The notes under the pieces were generated by a model that was not told the origin of the DNA, did not search any database, and saw nothing but the letters and a program-made list of their open reading frames with translations. From Gracilariopsis chorda (Eukaryota; Rhodophyta; Florideophyceae; Gracilariales; Gracilariaceae), in the NCBI GenBank assembly GCA_003194525.1, contig NBIV01000345.1:1-60373 (forward strand): 60,373 nucleotides of DNA, read 5' to 3'. The translations under genes and the position numbers were made by a program. Positions 1 to 11,196 of the stretch are shown piece by piece (positions within the stretch are counted from its first letter, which is position 1; the number at the start of each line of letters is the position of its first letter).

Positions 1-800
1 ACCAGTCGCGGACGCATGTAGAAGAGGATCAAACTTTTCTGATGAGACATGAGCGTCCACCTTACCACTCTATATAGGCGCTGAGTTGGAGGACCCGGTT
101 GATGCCCGGCTTATTTGAGCAGTTTGTGCTGTATTGGAGTTGGCGATATGAGTACAGCAAATTCTGATCTGGAATGGGTGCTATCGGTACATCCCCGTTA
201 CGTGTTTGGAGCCTCAATGCGGTACCCACAGTTTCAAACTCCGTAAGAAGTGGTCTGAGTAAAAGAGAAATGCCACCAAGAAGTATTCAGGCCAAACTGG
301 GCACTGCTCTTTGAAGGTGAAGAAAACAAACAGGAAGTTGATGCCCTCGCCCGAGAAGGGAGCTCTTTCAGAAAGGCGACTTCAGAGGGTTTCTTGTTCA
401 AGATTTCACTCCTCTAGAAACGCTTTATTTCTTTGTAAGCCAGGCAGACAACCAGAAAGCCTAATTCTGAAGGTTCGAAAACAGTAACGATGATCTCCTC
501 GGTGTACGTGAAGGCCATGAGAAGCAATCCGATAATTTGCACCCGCAGACATTACTGAATCCATAGTGCAGAATTCGAACACCAAATAGATAGAGAAAAG
601 CTTCAGGCACTTGGAGCTACTTTGATTGCGGAAATGGCAGTGTACTCGTGCCAAGCTTAGATGACTTGGGAAACCGTAAGTCCCTGGTTCGCATTTTTGA
701 ATGCTTGGCTCATCTTCGAATAGCTGGGGGTCGCCCGATGTGAAACTGCGTTTAAGGGCGTTGGACGTTATCGTGTCTACGGCGGTCGTGATGTGCACGT
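1..800. other. No recognisable gene
   Basis: I see no recognisable domain on either strand. A 130-codon minus-strand frame spans 406-798, but its translation shows no family motif and its composition does not separate it from chance. Confidence 0.3.
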
Positions 801-824
801 GCCCATGATTCAGTAAGATTTTTT

Positions 825-1736
825 TTGAACACCAAAGAATACGGATATGGAGTTCGCATGCTCAGTCATAGACCAATGAGGATGGAAACAGATGGGCAGC
901 GCTGTAGATCCTTTCAGTTTCTGAAACGATTATGGCGGAAGAACATTTCGCCGCTCTTACCTTATTTGGTTGGGAATTGCTCTAGTCGAGGAGGGTTAAC
1001 ATCCGTCGATACACGGAAAGTGATATATCTTCATCCGATGAAAATGTTGCCTAAGCATCCTCTTCTATGCCTGTTATTGGCCATTCGGACTTCATACGTT
1101 GTGGAAGGGAAAATCATCCAGAATCGCAACGAGATGGTTACGTATGCGCTGCGTTTTCGGAGCGATTATATGCGAAATGGCAGAAAAGGGGTTCTACCGG
1201 AAGAGCATTGCTTGTAAAACACGGAAACTAGCCACGATTTCGGAAGAGATATGCACCACCTTCGCCTGTTGCACTTTGTAACTGAAGCTTACATGCGAGT
1301 GCTTGACAGTGAGAATGAGGGTGCGACAAAAATGCTATATCAGAATGGACCAATTTGCGACGGAACGCGGCGTTCAACTTTGTACAGATCTACAGGGAGG
1401 GTGGGGATATCAAAATGACTGGCGCAATCTGCAATGAATACTTTGTTTTCTGAAGCGGTGCGTTGAAGCAGGTAAACAAGGCTATACGCAAAGCTCTATG
1501 CAGCACTCCAGTGGTTCATGAGATGATAAGTTTACGTGAGATATTGGGGCTGACCACTGTTGCGTGCAGATGCGGCATTGTGCGCTGAGGTTCGACACAG
1601 CGCTGTAATGGCTAGTGAAATAATTGCGGTTTCAGCGGCAGCAGAGGATGATAACGACGAAGGGCAGAGACAAGCTGTAGAAGGAATTTATGACAAGATG
1701 CGGGCGTTGAAAATAGTAGGGGTTCAAGAGAAGTAG
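825..1736 (+). pseudogene. Unrecognised broken coding-like region
   Basis: Coding-like stretches occur on the plus strand but change frame. The frame from 825 is open for 130 codons. Other frames give plausible protein-like runs around 1030-1220 and 1240-1400, and again around 1565-1736, where the run ends in an acidic-to-basic helix-like tail (EGIYDKMRALKIVGVQEK, then stop). No family is recognised. The frame changes could be introns or indels, and the several stops between the runs favour a decayed gene. A chance open frame is possible for the first part. Confidence 0.3.
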
Positions 1737-1817
1737 AGCATAGCTGATTAATGCCGTTGATTGATGAAACTGAGAACTAGACGGAAGAAGTAAGGTGAGT
1801 GCGAAGGTGGAGATGAC

Positions 1818-2723
1818 TTAAGGAACGACTTCATCGTTGATGTCAAAGAAGACCTCACTGCGGTTAAGATCGTCTAAGCCTGTAGGACGAGAAATCATGA
1901 GTGGCTTTGCAAGACGACTAGAAGGTAGATCATCCGAGGTGGAATCACTCTCGAATCCTTTTTCCCACTCACTATCACTATCTGAAGTGCCGCCAAGATG
2001 TTGCGGATGGGGATAGTAATCATGGAGACGCGAGGCGTCACCGCTACCATGGGAGGAGAGAGTTGTTAGATGATGTGCCATGGTTTGTCTTCTCAGCATT
2101 CTTTTACGATTCTTCTTCTCCTTTCTGGTGGGCTCTCTCTTGTCACGTTTGCGCTTGCGAAGAATGATCTCCACTTTGAAGCGGATACATTCATCGCCAG
2201 GAACGTTGGGCATGCGGATGCAGGATATGGTGGTTCCGGCTTTGATATGCTCTACTTTGGAAAGTTTGTTGCCTATGTCGTGGTATCGACGGATGATTTG
2301 ATCGTCCAGTTCGTTGGGTGGTTCTTGTAGACAGAGGGAGTAGGGAACGATTTGACGTTGATTGTTGTCGTTGAAGATTGCTGGACCACCTAAGGGGATG
2401 AGTTCGACAACGATTTTGTAAAGGCCATCTGCAGGAACAGTATAACTTGCTGAGCCATGGTCGAAACAAGGATGTGTATTGTCTTCAACGATGTCGCGTT
2501 CGATTGCCCACCCTTTTACTACGGTCTTCTCCGCGGACGGTGGTGGGGGGTTTGTACTGGACAGTGGAGCGCCGAAAAGTCGCAAGCGGCTTCCATTGGA
2601 GGAGCTGAAACTGCTGGTGAACAAGCCTTTCGAAGAGCGGGAGTGTGTGTGGGGGTGAAGGGTGGAGATTACTAAGATGAAATCAGAATAGGATAGAGAG
2701 GTGATGGAAGGAAGGCAGTTCAT
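1818..2723 (-). CDS. Unknown 301-aa protein, possible jelly-roll domain
   Basis: This is an uninterrupted frame of 301 codons. The N-terminus is Ser-rich and of low complexity. Residues ~75-190 form a compact region with the pattern SYTVPADGLYKIVVELIPLGG, then a stretch ending AGTTISCIRMP and a strand-like segment FKVEIIL. This alternation recalls the C1q/TNF-type beta-sandwich (Y-x-V-P-x-x-G-x-Y), but that assignment is weak. A strongly basic segment rich in K and R follows (~190-215, a plausible nuclear signal), then an acidic Ser/Asp tail. The start is uncertain: the first Met gives a poor-complexity leader, so translation may begin later. The gene is single, and the nearest neighbour is the zinc finger gene on the other strand. 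Confidence 0.55.
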   Translation of the reverse strand: MNCLPSITSLSYSDFILVISTLHPHTHSRSSKGLFTSSFSSSNGSRLRLFGAPLSSTNPPPPSAEKTVVKGWAIERDIVEDNTHPCFDHGSASYTVPADGLYKIVVELIPLGGPAIFNDNNQRQIVPYSLCLQEPPNELDDQIIRRYHDIGNKLSKVEHIKAGTTISCIRMPNVPGDECIRFKVEIILRKRKRDKREPTRKEKKNRKRMLRRQTMAHHLTTLSSHGSGDASRLHDYYPHPQHLGGTSDSDSEWEKGFESDSTSDDLPSSRLAKPLMISRPTGLDDLNRSEVFFDINDEVVP

Positions 2724-2729
2724 TGAATG

Positions 2730-3550
2730 TGTGTTGTGCTTATCAGGGCGTGTGTTTGTACGTATGAGTTACATCCATGCACGAATGCGGACTACGAGGG
2801 ACGCGAAGGGGCAAATTTTGGTCCCGAGCCGCAGGGGTACAGTACCAGTTTTCCCTTCGCGTGACCCGCAACTGCGCGAGTTGTTGCGCGAGTTGTTCGA
2901 TATAACGTGCTTATCGCACTGTTTTCCAACATGTAGCCAATCAACAGCAAAGTAGGAATGGGTGAGAAATGGCTAAAGAAAAGAGATCGAAATCAAAGGA
3001 CCGATATCGATAACATCATCGATGGAGTGAGATAAGCATGGAACGTTGAGTTATGCGCGCTGGTTAGGTGCTATGAAGCAGGAATCAAGGTGGAAATACT
3101 TTACGTGCATGGCTGTGCTTGAAGGTGGCGCGGGCGGTTATGGGGAAGCGGCGTGACAAGACGGCGAGCCCTTTTCTCTTCAGGCGGGCTACAATGTCCG
3201 CGCATTGCAGGCGCGGCCAGACGATGCCGCAGACATTGACCATTGGCAGATTGCGTCCCGTTGAGGCACGTCGGCCACTCAGATTCGCACAAGTTGACAG
3301 ACCATGCATCGTGCTTGCCCACGGCGATACCGTCGTTGCTGTGATGCACCTTCCAACTCGTGGCGCACGCGTTCCTCTTGCTGTACTAGACACTTTGAGC
3401 CGTGACTTCTCACCATCTTAAATGACAACGGTACGTAGCTTTAGAATCTTTCTGTTCCGTTTCGTTACCGTTGGTACTGTTTGCCAAGGGTATGTCAACT
3501 TTAAGAATTGTCTCGCCAGTTTAGAACGCACGACGCCCCACTCCACCACT
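2730..3550. other. Intergenic, overlapping short open frames
   Basis: GC-rich DNA around 3085-3421 is open on both strands for about 100 codons (minus 3085-3393, plus 3119-3421). None shows a known domain. Overlapping open frames in GC-rich sequence are expected by chance. The motif ACCGTTGGTAC at about 3466 recurs elsewhere in the window (see findings). Confidence 0.3.
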
Positions 3551-3560
3551 GCCATAGTTT

Positions 3561-3566
3561 TATAAA
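3561..3566 (+). promoter_or_regulatory. TATA box of zinc finger gene
   Basis: TATAAA lies 81-86 bp upstream of the ATG at 3647. The spacing resembles the TATA-to-ATG distance at the cysteine-rich gene (TATAAAT, ~103 bp) and the sulfotransferase-like gene (CATAAAAGG, ~120 bp). Confidence 0.5.
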
Positions 3567-3646
3567 CCCGGCCACTTCGTTCGAGATACTATCATAGTAT
3601 CCCGGCCGCGCGTATCAGAAGAGTTTCCATTCCATTTATCGTCGCT

Positions 3647-4783
3647 ATGTCATCCAACAAAACAGTTCCCGGCCCGCCAAGATCTTCCTCGGCGGTCAAG
3701 CGTCTCGCCTGCACAGAAGAGGGTTGTGACAAAACTTTTACTAGCAGACAAGGCCGAAAGAGACATATGCGCATGCATACCGGTGAGGAGCCGTACTTTT
3801 GTTTTGATTGCGAGAGGAGCTTTAAATGGAGGAGTGGTTTGGTACTCCATAGGCGTCACACGGACTGTTCTCCCTTCGCTTATGCGTTTATCCGTCGCAA
3901 CGAACAGCGAGCAAAGCCTCCGAGACAGGCTGGCCAAACTGCTCCACCACCCGATATGAGAGGTGAAATAGATGCCTTCGTCACACAGCTTCAGCAACAG
4001 CAGGTAAATCTTTGGCATGACGCGGACCAAACACAGAGTGCCGCTATAAATGCTGCTCTCTTGCGCCAGCAGCAAATTCACCCAACCTTGCAAGAGCAAC
4101 AACGGATTCGTCAACAGGACGAGATCGAACGCCAACAAGGAAAGCAAGGTTTGATTCAAATACAAAGACAGTTCCAGCTCTCCCCCCAAGAGCAGCAAGA
4201 GCAGACTGTCCAGTCTTTTACACCCCATGTCCTTGATTCAAACAACTCCGCTCAGCCTGTTTATGCCACCCAGGAAGGCATGTGCAGCTATTCAACACCG
4301 CAGCCTGCCACGGAGTCTCACAGTGTTCACCAAATACCGCAGCAAACTCATGCATACATTGGGTACTCGGAGCCCGCGACATCAAATCGCGAACAGCTCT
4401 ACTACGCAGAGCCCGAAAACTACGAGGCACTCCCAATCTCGTACATGCGACCAACTCTCCCTGGATTGCACCATGAAGTTTGGAGCACACAAGCTTCTTC
4501 GCAGAGCAATGCCCCAGATACACGTTGGTGGCAAGGTGAAGATCGAGAGATTTTTGACGGTTCAGAAGACGCCCATGCTGCGAATACGGGCAATGAGTTC
4601 CATCTGGACCCAAACGATGACATTTTTGCTGCGTTACAAGATCCCGATGCGGACCCTCATGGCCAGATGGATATCAACTTTGGCTGCAATCAAGAGCTCC
4701 TAAACGATGACTTGGGAATAATAACAGATGCAGTGCAATGGGGCAATGGGGGGAGAATGATGATGAAACATGGTTTACATTAA
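3647..4783 (+). CDS. C2H2 zinc finger protein, glutamine-rich
   Basis: This is an intact frame of 378 codons. Near residues 25-47 there is a C-x4-C-x12-H-x3-H finger (CTEEGC ... HMRMH), joined by a classical TGEEP-type linker to a second finger (CFDC ... HRRHTDC). The second finger's last ligands are atypical: two residues lie between the histidines, or it may be C-C-H-C. The middle (~120-200) is rich in Gln, a composition common in transcriptional activators, and the C-terminus is acidic and Asn/Asp-rich. The likely role is a nuclear DNA-binding transcription regulator; its target is unknown. The Met at 3647 follows a TATA box and precedes the first finger by about 24 residues. It has no partner genes nearby. 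Confidence 0.8.
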   Translation: MSSNKTVPGPPRSSSAVKRLACTEEGCDKTFTSRQGRKRHMRMHTGEEPYFCFDCERSFKWRSGLVLHRRHTDCSPFAYAFIRRNEQRAKPPRQAGQTAPPPDMRGEIDAFVTQLQQQQVNLWHDADQTQSAAINAALLRQQQIHPTLQEQQRIRQQDEIERQQGKQGLIQIQRQFQLSPQEQQEQTVQSFTPHVLDSNNSAQPVYATQEGMCSYSTPQPATESHSVHQIPQQTHAYIGYSEPATSNREQLYYAEPENYEALPISYMRPTLPGLHHEVWSTQASSQSNAPDTRWWQGEDREIFDGSEDAHAANTGNEFHLDPNDDIFAALQDPDADPHGQMDINFGCNQELLNDDLGIITDAVQWGNGGRMMMKHGLH

Positions 4784-4789
4784 CCGACA

Positions 4790-6110
4790 GGTCAGTGCTG
4801 CAGTGACACTGCCGTTATCTAGAACCATTGATTGTTGGTCGCCTTTGGGCTGTTGTAAAGACAGATCTTTAATGTTTGGGAAAGGAAGAGGTGGAGGTTA
4901 ACAAACTATCACCAAGACGTCAGCAGAGCTGAGATCCTACAGGACGATCCAAAAGATACATACTGTTTCCGGGAGTGGTGGGCGGGTAATTTGAAGTGCT
5001 AGAGGATATCGTACATCGAACACGATGATACCGTAGCTGATCAGCAGAACAACAACACGATGATACCGTACTTGATCAACAGAACAACAACGAAAGATCG
5101 CCTTTGCGGATATGGCGCCTGCCGAATGTCTTGTAGCCCTTCACAGCCAAACGTGGCTCCGATGAATCCACTTCTGCAGTGCCCTGGAATATTCAGCGTC
5201 TCTGTCATTGTAGTAGTGCTCTTACACAAACTATCCGCAACTGCTCGTAGACTTTCTAAGGGAGTGTGGTTGTAATGACATTAGATGAACTGATGCCAGG
5301 CAATTCTCTTACAACATACTTCAAGAAGGGATCCCGTTCTCGATCTATGAGCGATCGCCCCATGTCAATCGATTCTAAGATTTTTGGCAATCGGTCACAG
5401 GAAACTGGCTCGTCCTTTTTATTCGTGGGCCTTCGGCTACTCTTGACCGCCTGTCGGGTGGGCTGAAGTACAGAGGAAAGTGTTCCTGCAAAATGAGTGA
5501 CATTCTTAACACTGGGTTAGAACCCGGTCTTTTCGGGTGTATCGGTCATCTTTCGTTGATTCTGCCCGAATTAAGCAACGGCTTGTGTGGACCATGTACT
5601 ACTGGCGTCTCGCCACTGGGGGGATTACATTAGCGATGCCGGGCGCGTCACCGCGAATCCCATTTCCACACATGCGCCGTAGCTTTCTATCTCCGCATAC
5701 CTCACAGACCTTCCGGTTTGCATACAAACGAACATGATGGGATGACTAGTAAGTGTACTTGATGGCGAAATTAAGTTGGATATGGACATAGTCATTATGA
5801 CTGCTACCCCAAACCATGCACAAAGTAAACTTTTGGGGACAATGAGCTTGCACATAGCCGAGAAGAACAACGAAATCTTTAGACCTTGCCCGGAGGTAAC
5901 CCACCGTCTCCGTCCTGCTCTTCAGACGCTAATGTTTGACGATCTGTGGGCAGAAAAGGCTTACAAGATGCAAAAACGACGTCTTGAAGAGTCTTTAAGT
6001 TCCTCTTCAACAACGCAACACCAGTGCCGAGGTCCAGTCGATGTCAGAAACGATATAGAATTTTGCCAAATGTCCTTGTTATACGGATCTGACGTGATCT
6101 TTTCTGTCAT
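4790..6110. other. Intergenic, no gene recognised
   Basis: Only short open frames with no motif are present. An imperfect direct repeat occurs at about 5020-5070 (sequence around GATGATACCGTA and AGCAGAACAACAAC appears twice). Confidence 0.35.
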
Positions 6111-6115
6111 TGCTA

Positions 6116-7683
6116 CTATGTGCTCATACGCCGTTCTCCCTCTCGCAACCAACTGAGTCTGAGTTGCGAAGAGGCATGACACAAAAAGCAGCTATTACTA
6201 CATGTACCAACACCAAACATGATTCCCACGGGGTAGCTTCTCATCAAAACAGCAAGCGAAGGGGATGTCATTGCCACGCGAACGACAACAGAGATGAAAA
6301 CCATTTGCACTATAAGAGTTGCAAGTACACCTAGCAAAAACTGTCTGCTCGTATTGAGACCGATAGAGTTGTTGAGCCACGAACACTCATGGTCAAACAT
6401 TCGCACGCAAACATCTCGCTCCGACGCATGCATTGATCGTACAGGCTTCTCTGTTAAACATGTGTAGCAATAAGCAGATGGCAGTAAATCAATGTCTTTG
6501 TCATTGTCAACACACTTTTGAATGTAGCGCACCAATGTATCACAGGTTTCTCTCGTAAGATCGTCTGCATTTTTAAACACTGTGGTGAGAGGGCATGCAA
6601 CGCTGATAAACAACAAAACGTGAGCTACGACAAGGGATGGCAAGCTTATGAGCCTGGTTCCAATCGTGGGCTGCCAGAACTTGGCATAAGAAATTGCGAG
6701 AATAGTATAATAGAACAGAACAGAACAAGACCGTAGCGCGCTGGATGCTTTGCGCGACCTCGTGCCGCCTGTGCAGTGCCCAAGAAACCTTCACGCAACT
6801 CTTGCTCTAATCCGTGTACCAACCTTGAAGATGTTGGTACGCGAATTAGAGCAAGAGTTGGTTGAAGGTTTCTTTTGGAACGGCGCTAATTGGTAGGGCG
6901 TGTTTCCTAGGACATCTGTGATGGAGGCGTCTGCACCAGCATAACATGCGCATTGGCTACCAAGTGATGATTCCTCTGCAAAGCTCTGTGTAGTGCTGTG
7001 GCACCCTGCGATCGACGGCATCTATATCGGCTGCATGAACAACTGCAAGGCAAGTGACGCAGTGATGGTGACCATAATAAGCGGCCCATAGCAGTAGCGT
7101 GTGAGATTAATTGTCGACAGTACGAGCCAGTACAGGCCATTTGGAAAGAATGAGAGGCAGAACGGCTACCCTTCCATACTGCGTTGCATATGTTGGTGCG
7201 TCGTATCCATTGGCAACACGAAATGAACAATCTGCCCCGGCATCGAGCAAAGCGCTGACATTCTGCAAAGGCGCTGACACGTACGCCTAGTGCAGGGGGG
7301 TGGGTATGCTGCAATTGTGGGGGATTGGAAGACAGGCAACCAAGCCTCGTAGCGAAGGGTAGAGGAGTGGCAAGAAGTGCAGCTGAGGCCAATGGCGCCC
7401 AATGCAGCGGGGTGTGACCTTCATCGTCGGACTGCAGGAGCTGCTGGGGGAGAGCAGGATCGATGAGCCGCGGAAGCAACGAGGGTCGGTCGCCTGCGCG
7501 GATTAAGGCGGTCAGGGAGGGGAGCTGTTCCGTGGCGCCCGTGGCGGTGCGCAAAGACGGTGGGCGGACGCGGTCGCGGTTGCGAAGAGCTGCGCGCGGT
7601 GGCAGAGAACCAGCGCGGAGCAACGCTAACGGTGCCAACGCTACAGCGTACTGTACTGTTGTGAAGAGATCGTAATTAGCCAT
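6116..7683 (-). pseudogene. Ankyrin-DHHC palmitoyltransferase pseudogene (AKR1/HIP14 type)
   Basis: Read on the minus strand, the N-terminal part (7683-6900) holds ankyrin repeats spread over more than one frame: DDEGHTPLHWA at about 7420, a third-frame run with NVSALLDAGADCSF near 7250, SHTLLLWAAYYGHHHCVTC near 7090, and GADASITDVLGNTPYQLA near 6920. The C-terminal part (6643-6116) has membrane segments and a DHHC cysteine-rich domain beginning YCYTCLTEKPVRSMH. Enzymes of this class S-acylate proteins at the Golgi or ER. Here the zinc-binding cysteines after RSMH are lost (HASERDVC instead of HC..C..C), DHHC has become DHEC, and NCIG has become NSIG. With the frameshifts and an inserted palindrome at 6788-6876, it cannot encode a normal enzyme. 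Confidence 0.8.
6788..6876. repeat. Long hairpin-forming inverted repeat
   Basis: Arms begin with AAGAAACCTTCA and continue CAACTCTTGCTCTAAT and GTACCAAC. They are mirrored by GTTGGTAC, ATTAGAGCAAGAGTTG and TGAAGGTTTCTT around a loop of about 9 nt. Total length is about 85 bp, nearly all paired apart from small bulges. It sits between the ankyrin and DHHC parts of the pseudogene. Confidence 0.85.
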
Positions 7684-7689
7684 TTGGTA

Positions 7690-8250
7690 GGACTGGATAC
7701 AGTTGGCAGGAATCTACTCTACAGGCGAAATAAAGAGCACAGGTGCTCGCAGAGGTGACTCCTTCTCTGCCCTCTTTTTTTGCTCTAGCTCCTCAACTAT
7801 TTATACCTATCGCATCTAACTACGCGTCCTTTGCCGGTATGGATTCAACAAGCTATTGTGTTGCATCTTCGATTCGGAGTTCCGTCTATCCCGATTTGGT
7901 ATCGTGGATAGGCGGATGTCGCAGCGTAGCTATGCCTCACATTAGGTCATCATGGAGCTTGTTGCTGATAACGACTGGTGGTTGCGACGTGCTGGTGGTT
8001 GTGGCGTGCTGATGTTTACGACGTGCTTATGGTTGCAGCTTGCTGATGGTCGCGGTGTGCTGATGGTCGCGGTGTGCTGATGGTGGCGTTGTGCTGATGG
8101 TTGCGGACGTGTTTTCGCTGTGTTTGCTTTGCTATTGCTGAATGTCAATTGCTGAATTGCCTTTCTTTACTTAGTTCGCGTATTCGCTATTATCTGCTTA
8201 TTAGCGTCGCTTAGGCTATTTTAAACATTGTCACAACTGTACCTAACTCA
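7690..8250. other. Intergenic with minisatellite
   Basis: No gene is recognised. The segment contains a tandem repeat (separate entry) and is otherwise T/G-rich. Confidence 0.4.
7977..8112. repeat. Degenerate ~17-18 bp minisatellite
   Basis: Successive units resemble GTGCTGATGGTCGCG, with neighbouring copies differing by a few bases (tgctggtggttgtgg, tgctgatggtcgcgg twice, tgctgatggtggcgt, tgctgatggttgcgg). About seven units are visible. It has no coding support: a minus-strand frame runs through it only because it is a repeat. Confidence 0.75.
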
Positions 8251-8745
8251 CCTTGTATGACGTCGCGTCGCGGGACTGCCGAGCATCGCCTGCTGGCGCT
8301 GCAAAAGGAGTCGCTTCAAGCGGCCCCGCCCTGTGCCACGTGTTGCTTTCTTTTCAGCCACATCGTACTTGCGTTTGGTTTTGATCTGAGCATCAATTTG
8401 CGTATGAGATGGCATCGCCATTACCGACTGGCCCCAGCGCGATCCTCCGCTCCAAGTGCGCGCTTGCTGTTCGGTACCGTTGGTACACTCGTAGCACCGA
8501 ATCGGTACCAACGGTAGCGGCTTTCCAAGCCCCGTCTGTTCGAAGGCAGCGAGCCGGCTTGAACCCAGTATGCACTGTGCCACACGTGAACTATACCGGA
8601 AGGAATGAGATTCTGCAGACGCCGAGGAAGTGGTCGCGGCCACTGCCGTGGTTACAGTCACGGCAAAGACGAGTTCAACGACCATGTTTCTATGCAAGCT
8701 CCAGCAAGTGAATTCTCCGGTGATGCTTCCGCTTTGCAAGCCCAT
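8248..8745 (-). CDS. Doubtful ORF, 165 codons
   Basis: An open frame without a recognisable domain, Ala/Thr/Ser-rich near residues 25-50 and basic at the end. The plus strand of the same DNA is also open (8409-8711), which argues against real coding. The segment includes an inverted repeat of GGTACCGTTGGTAC type at 8470-8520. I list it only because no better explanation of the segment is visible. Confidence 0.15.
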   Translation of the reverse strand: MGLQSGSITGEFTCWSLHRNMVVELVFAVTVTTAVAATTSSASAESHSFRYSSRVAQCILGSSRLAAFEQTGLGKPLPLVPIRCYECTNGTEQQARTWSGGSRWGQSVMAMPSHTQIDAQIKTKRKYDVAEKKATRGTGRGRLKRLLLQRQQAMLGSPATRRHTR

Positions 8746-9059
8746 GTAAACTCAATCAAGCGAGTGCCGTACCCAGCTTACAAGCCACTGCTGGAAATGT
8801 GGCAGCTACTTTTGAATATCGCTCTGCACATCGACTGTATACAGGCTGACCCATATGCCCTACCCAGTCGTGCTCGCGCCGCAGTTCCCCTTGCGGCCAC
8901 CAACTTTTCCACAACGTGCTATAGAAACCATTTTCTAAGGACACCTACCCACACACGCTGCTTTTGCGGATACCCGATTCTGGCCTTATCCTCCCTGCTG
9001 TGGACTGGAAACGGAGGAGGCGCGCGAGTTCAATCAGACACCTGTCGGTCTCTCTAACT

Positions 9060-9460
9060 TTACGGCGCCTGCGAGCCCTCTTATAGGGCTCCTGGGTTGA
9101 TACTGCTACCTAAAGACTCGTCAGCACGCACACCCAATTGCGTAGGTGTGCGTCAGTTTGCGTGTGTGTGCACAAGCGTGCGTAGGCGTGCATCACGCCA
9201 ATATAGACTATGCTAACGTTATTATCTCGAGAGGGGAGCACGCTTTGAATCCGTTCGAATTCTGTCCAGGCGTTGAATCGCACTGGACTGTAGAGTGCAT
9301 CACGACACCTGCTCAGGTCGTGACAGGCGGCCTCGGCCTTCCAGCACGACATATTCTTGCCTTCTCAGAGAGCGCTCTACCAAACTGGGTTCATCTCTCA
9401 CAAGGAAAGTTCTCGAACGTCTTTCGTTGTTCTCCCCGTACGATCATTGCACCACATCAT
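9060..9460 (+). repeat. Hairpin-rich dispersed repeat, copy 1
   Basis: The segment from about 9310 to 9455 resembles 46595-46740. Shared landmarks in the same order are GGCCTCGG, CTCTACC(A/C)AACTGGGTTC, GAACGTCTTTCG, TGTT(T)CTCCCC and CATTGCACCACA or CGTTGCACCACA. Upstream, GAGCCCTCTTATAGGGCTC at about 9069-9087 is a perfect small stem-loop. The copies share similar peptides in translation (ALPNWVHL, NVFRC), so they may derive from a coding or structured RNA ancestor. Identity is unknown; the untranslated end of a retroelement is one option. Confidence 0.6.
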
Positions 9461-9469
9461 TGTTTTAGA

Positions 9470-11190
9470 ATTAAAAGACTTTTAGTTGTCAGTAAGCTTC
9501 CGGTACATATATGGGTACTTTATACACAGTTTTATCTTTATAGAGCGTCGAACTGCTTGGGTTCTACGGAGATTTATTTTTTTGTTTGAGTTCTTGGCGG
9601 AAGGTGATGTTTGTTGCTCACCGTTTCCGTAAACAAACCAGAAATGTGTAAGGCTGTCATATTGCTGGTAAAAGGGGTGAATGTTGTTATAGTGATTGCA
9701 CGTACAAATTGTATTTGCAGCTTTTCAACTTTTACTTCAATGACGGCAGCAGAAAGAGAACTGCCATCGTCATCTTGTTGTAAAACTCTCTGGAGGCAAT
9801 GTATAAATAACCATGTGATTGCATGGTATTGTTGCTGAAGTCTCTTTGTTCTTGATTAACCCTTTTAAACCTGAAAGTAATTATGCCTACAATGCTATAC
9901 ATAAAAAGAAGCAAATCAACCACATTCACTTGTGTTTGAATGCTCCAATAGAGTTATGGTTCAGAATCATACAAAGAGTACAAACGATACCCTTCGTATA
10001 AAAGTTTCTTGATTACTTATGCCTCCATTGTTCATCTGGTGTGATTCTCTGCTTCAAAAGCAGTGGTTGGTGTCTGCGCTACTCGCGTCCTTCTTAAGCA
10101 TAGCAAAGTCGGTGTCTTTGTCTCTTGCTGTCGTATCCCGGTGCTCTGTGCTTAATGTCGTGCAGGTAACTTACCCTTTTCGTAAGCTACGTTTGCTTGT
10201 AGTACTGCTTCTACTCGACCAAGCGTCATTGAGAGATTTCAACGCGTTTGTCAAAGTTAGTACTCCACGCCTATCGGTCTCCGCATTTTTTCTTTTCTCA
10301 CATTGTTTCATTTCTAGAAATGCATCTTTGTATCACTTTTTTTCGTGCTTCTGGGTGGTTATAGATCGAAAGCCACCTTACCGGCTCTGTTGCTTGATTG
10401 ATGCTTCAATCAAGCAACCGAGCGCTGCGCTTGGGATTCAAATTGCTCCCGTCTTAGTCACTGTCTTCCTGCCTACCCCTAACTCCGTTCGTACAGTGAG
10501 CGCCGCGTTCTCAGGTTCATGTTTTCTGCCGTTTAGTATGGTATTATTTCACTGGAATTATCCTCTTGTGCACAAAAAGTCTGTTGCAGATTTCTGTCCT
10601 GTTGTTGTTCTCTATTTTGCTGTCTTCGTGCTACACTCTGTGCTGAGTTTCGTATCTGTTTTACAACAGCCCTCTTTTCGCAACGGCTGTTCTGCACTGG
10701 CATTCAAAGTTTCCCAGTTTTACTATCGCTGTTTTGTGCTACTCTGGGTTGCGGGGTTTTGTGCTGGTTTGTAATTCTATTATCGACCTCATACTTGGAA
10801 GTTTATCGGAATTGTGGAAATACTTGTTGTATGTTTCATTTCGAGATTGATTTATCCGCACTACTGCGACTCTAACGAAGGTCTGTTGGTGATTTGAAAC
10901 ATCGTTTGAGTATTGTGTTGAACTCTGAAGACCCCTGTAATGTAATGCTTGACTACCGTACGAATCTATTCTTCGATAGGTGCAGTTTTGAAGAGGTTTA
11001 CGTTTTCCTGTGCTGGTAAATGTGTTGGCTTGAAATCAAGTTCTATCGTTTCACACCAGTAAAAGCAGAGAATACTTTGGGAAGTACCTATGCGCGGTAG
11101 CTCAAGGAAAATACTACTCAGACGACACAATACGGTGCGATTAGTCATTCAAGCTGTACAGGCAACTAAGATGCACTTCTAGTAGGACAT
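9470..11190. other. AT-richer stretch without recognised gene
   Basis: A 251-codon plus-strand frame (10019-10774) is very rich in Leu, Val, Phe, Ser and Cys, as expected from T-rich DNA. It contains no transporter or receptor motif, so I do not call a gene. A perfect stem-loop with 12-bp arms (GTTGCTTGATTG / CAATCAAGCAAC, 6-nt loop) lies at 10389-10418. Confidence 0.4.
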
Positions 11191-11196
11191 CTGGCA

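Noticed and set aside
7977..8112. CRISPR-like spaced repeat
   Set aside because: Units are directly tandem without spacers, and the context is eukaryotic. It is a minisatellite.
10019..10774. 251-codon hydrophobic plus-strand ORF as a membrane protein
   Set aside because: T-rich DNA yields Leu/Phe/Val/Ser/Cys by composition alone. No helix-loop pattern or motif is seen, and a perfect stem-loop lies inside it.
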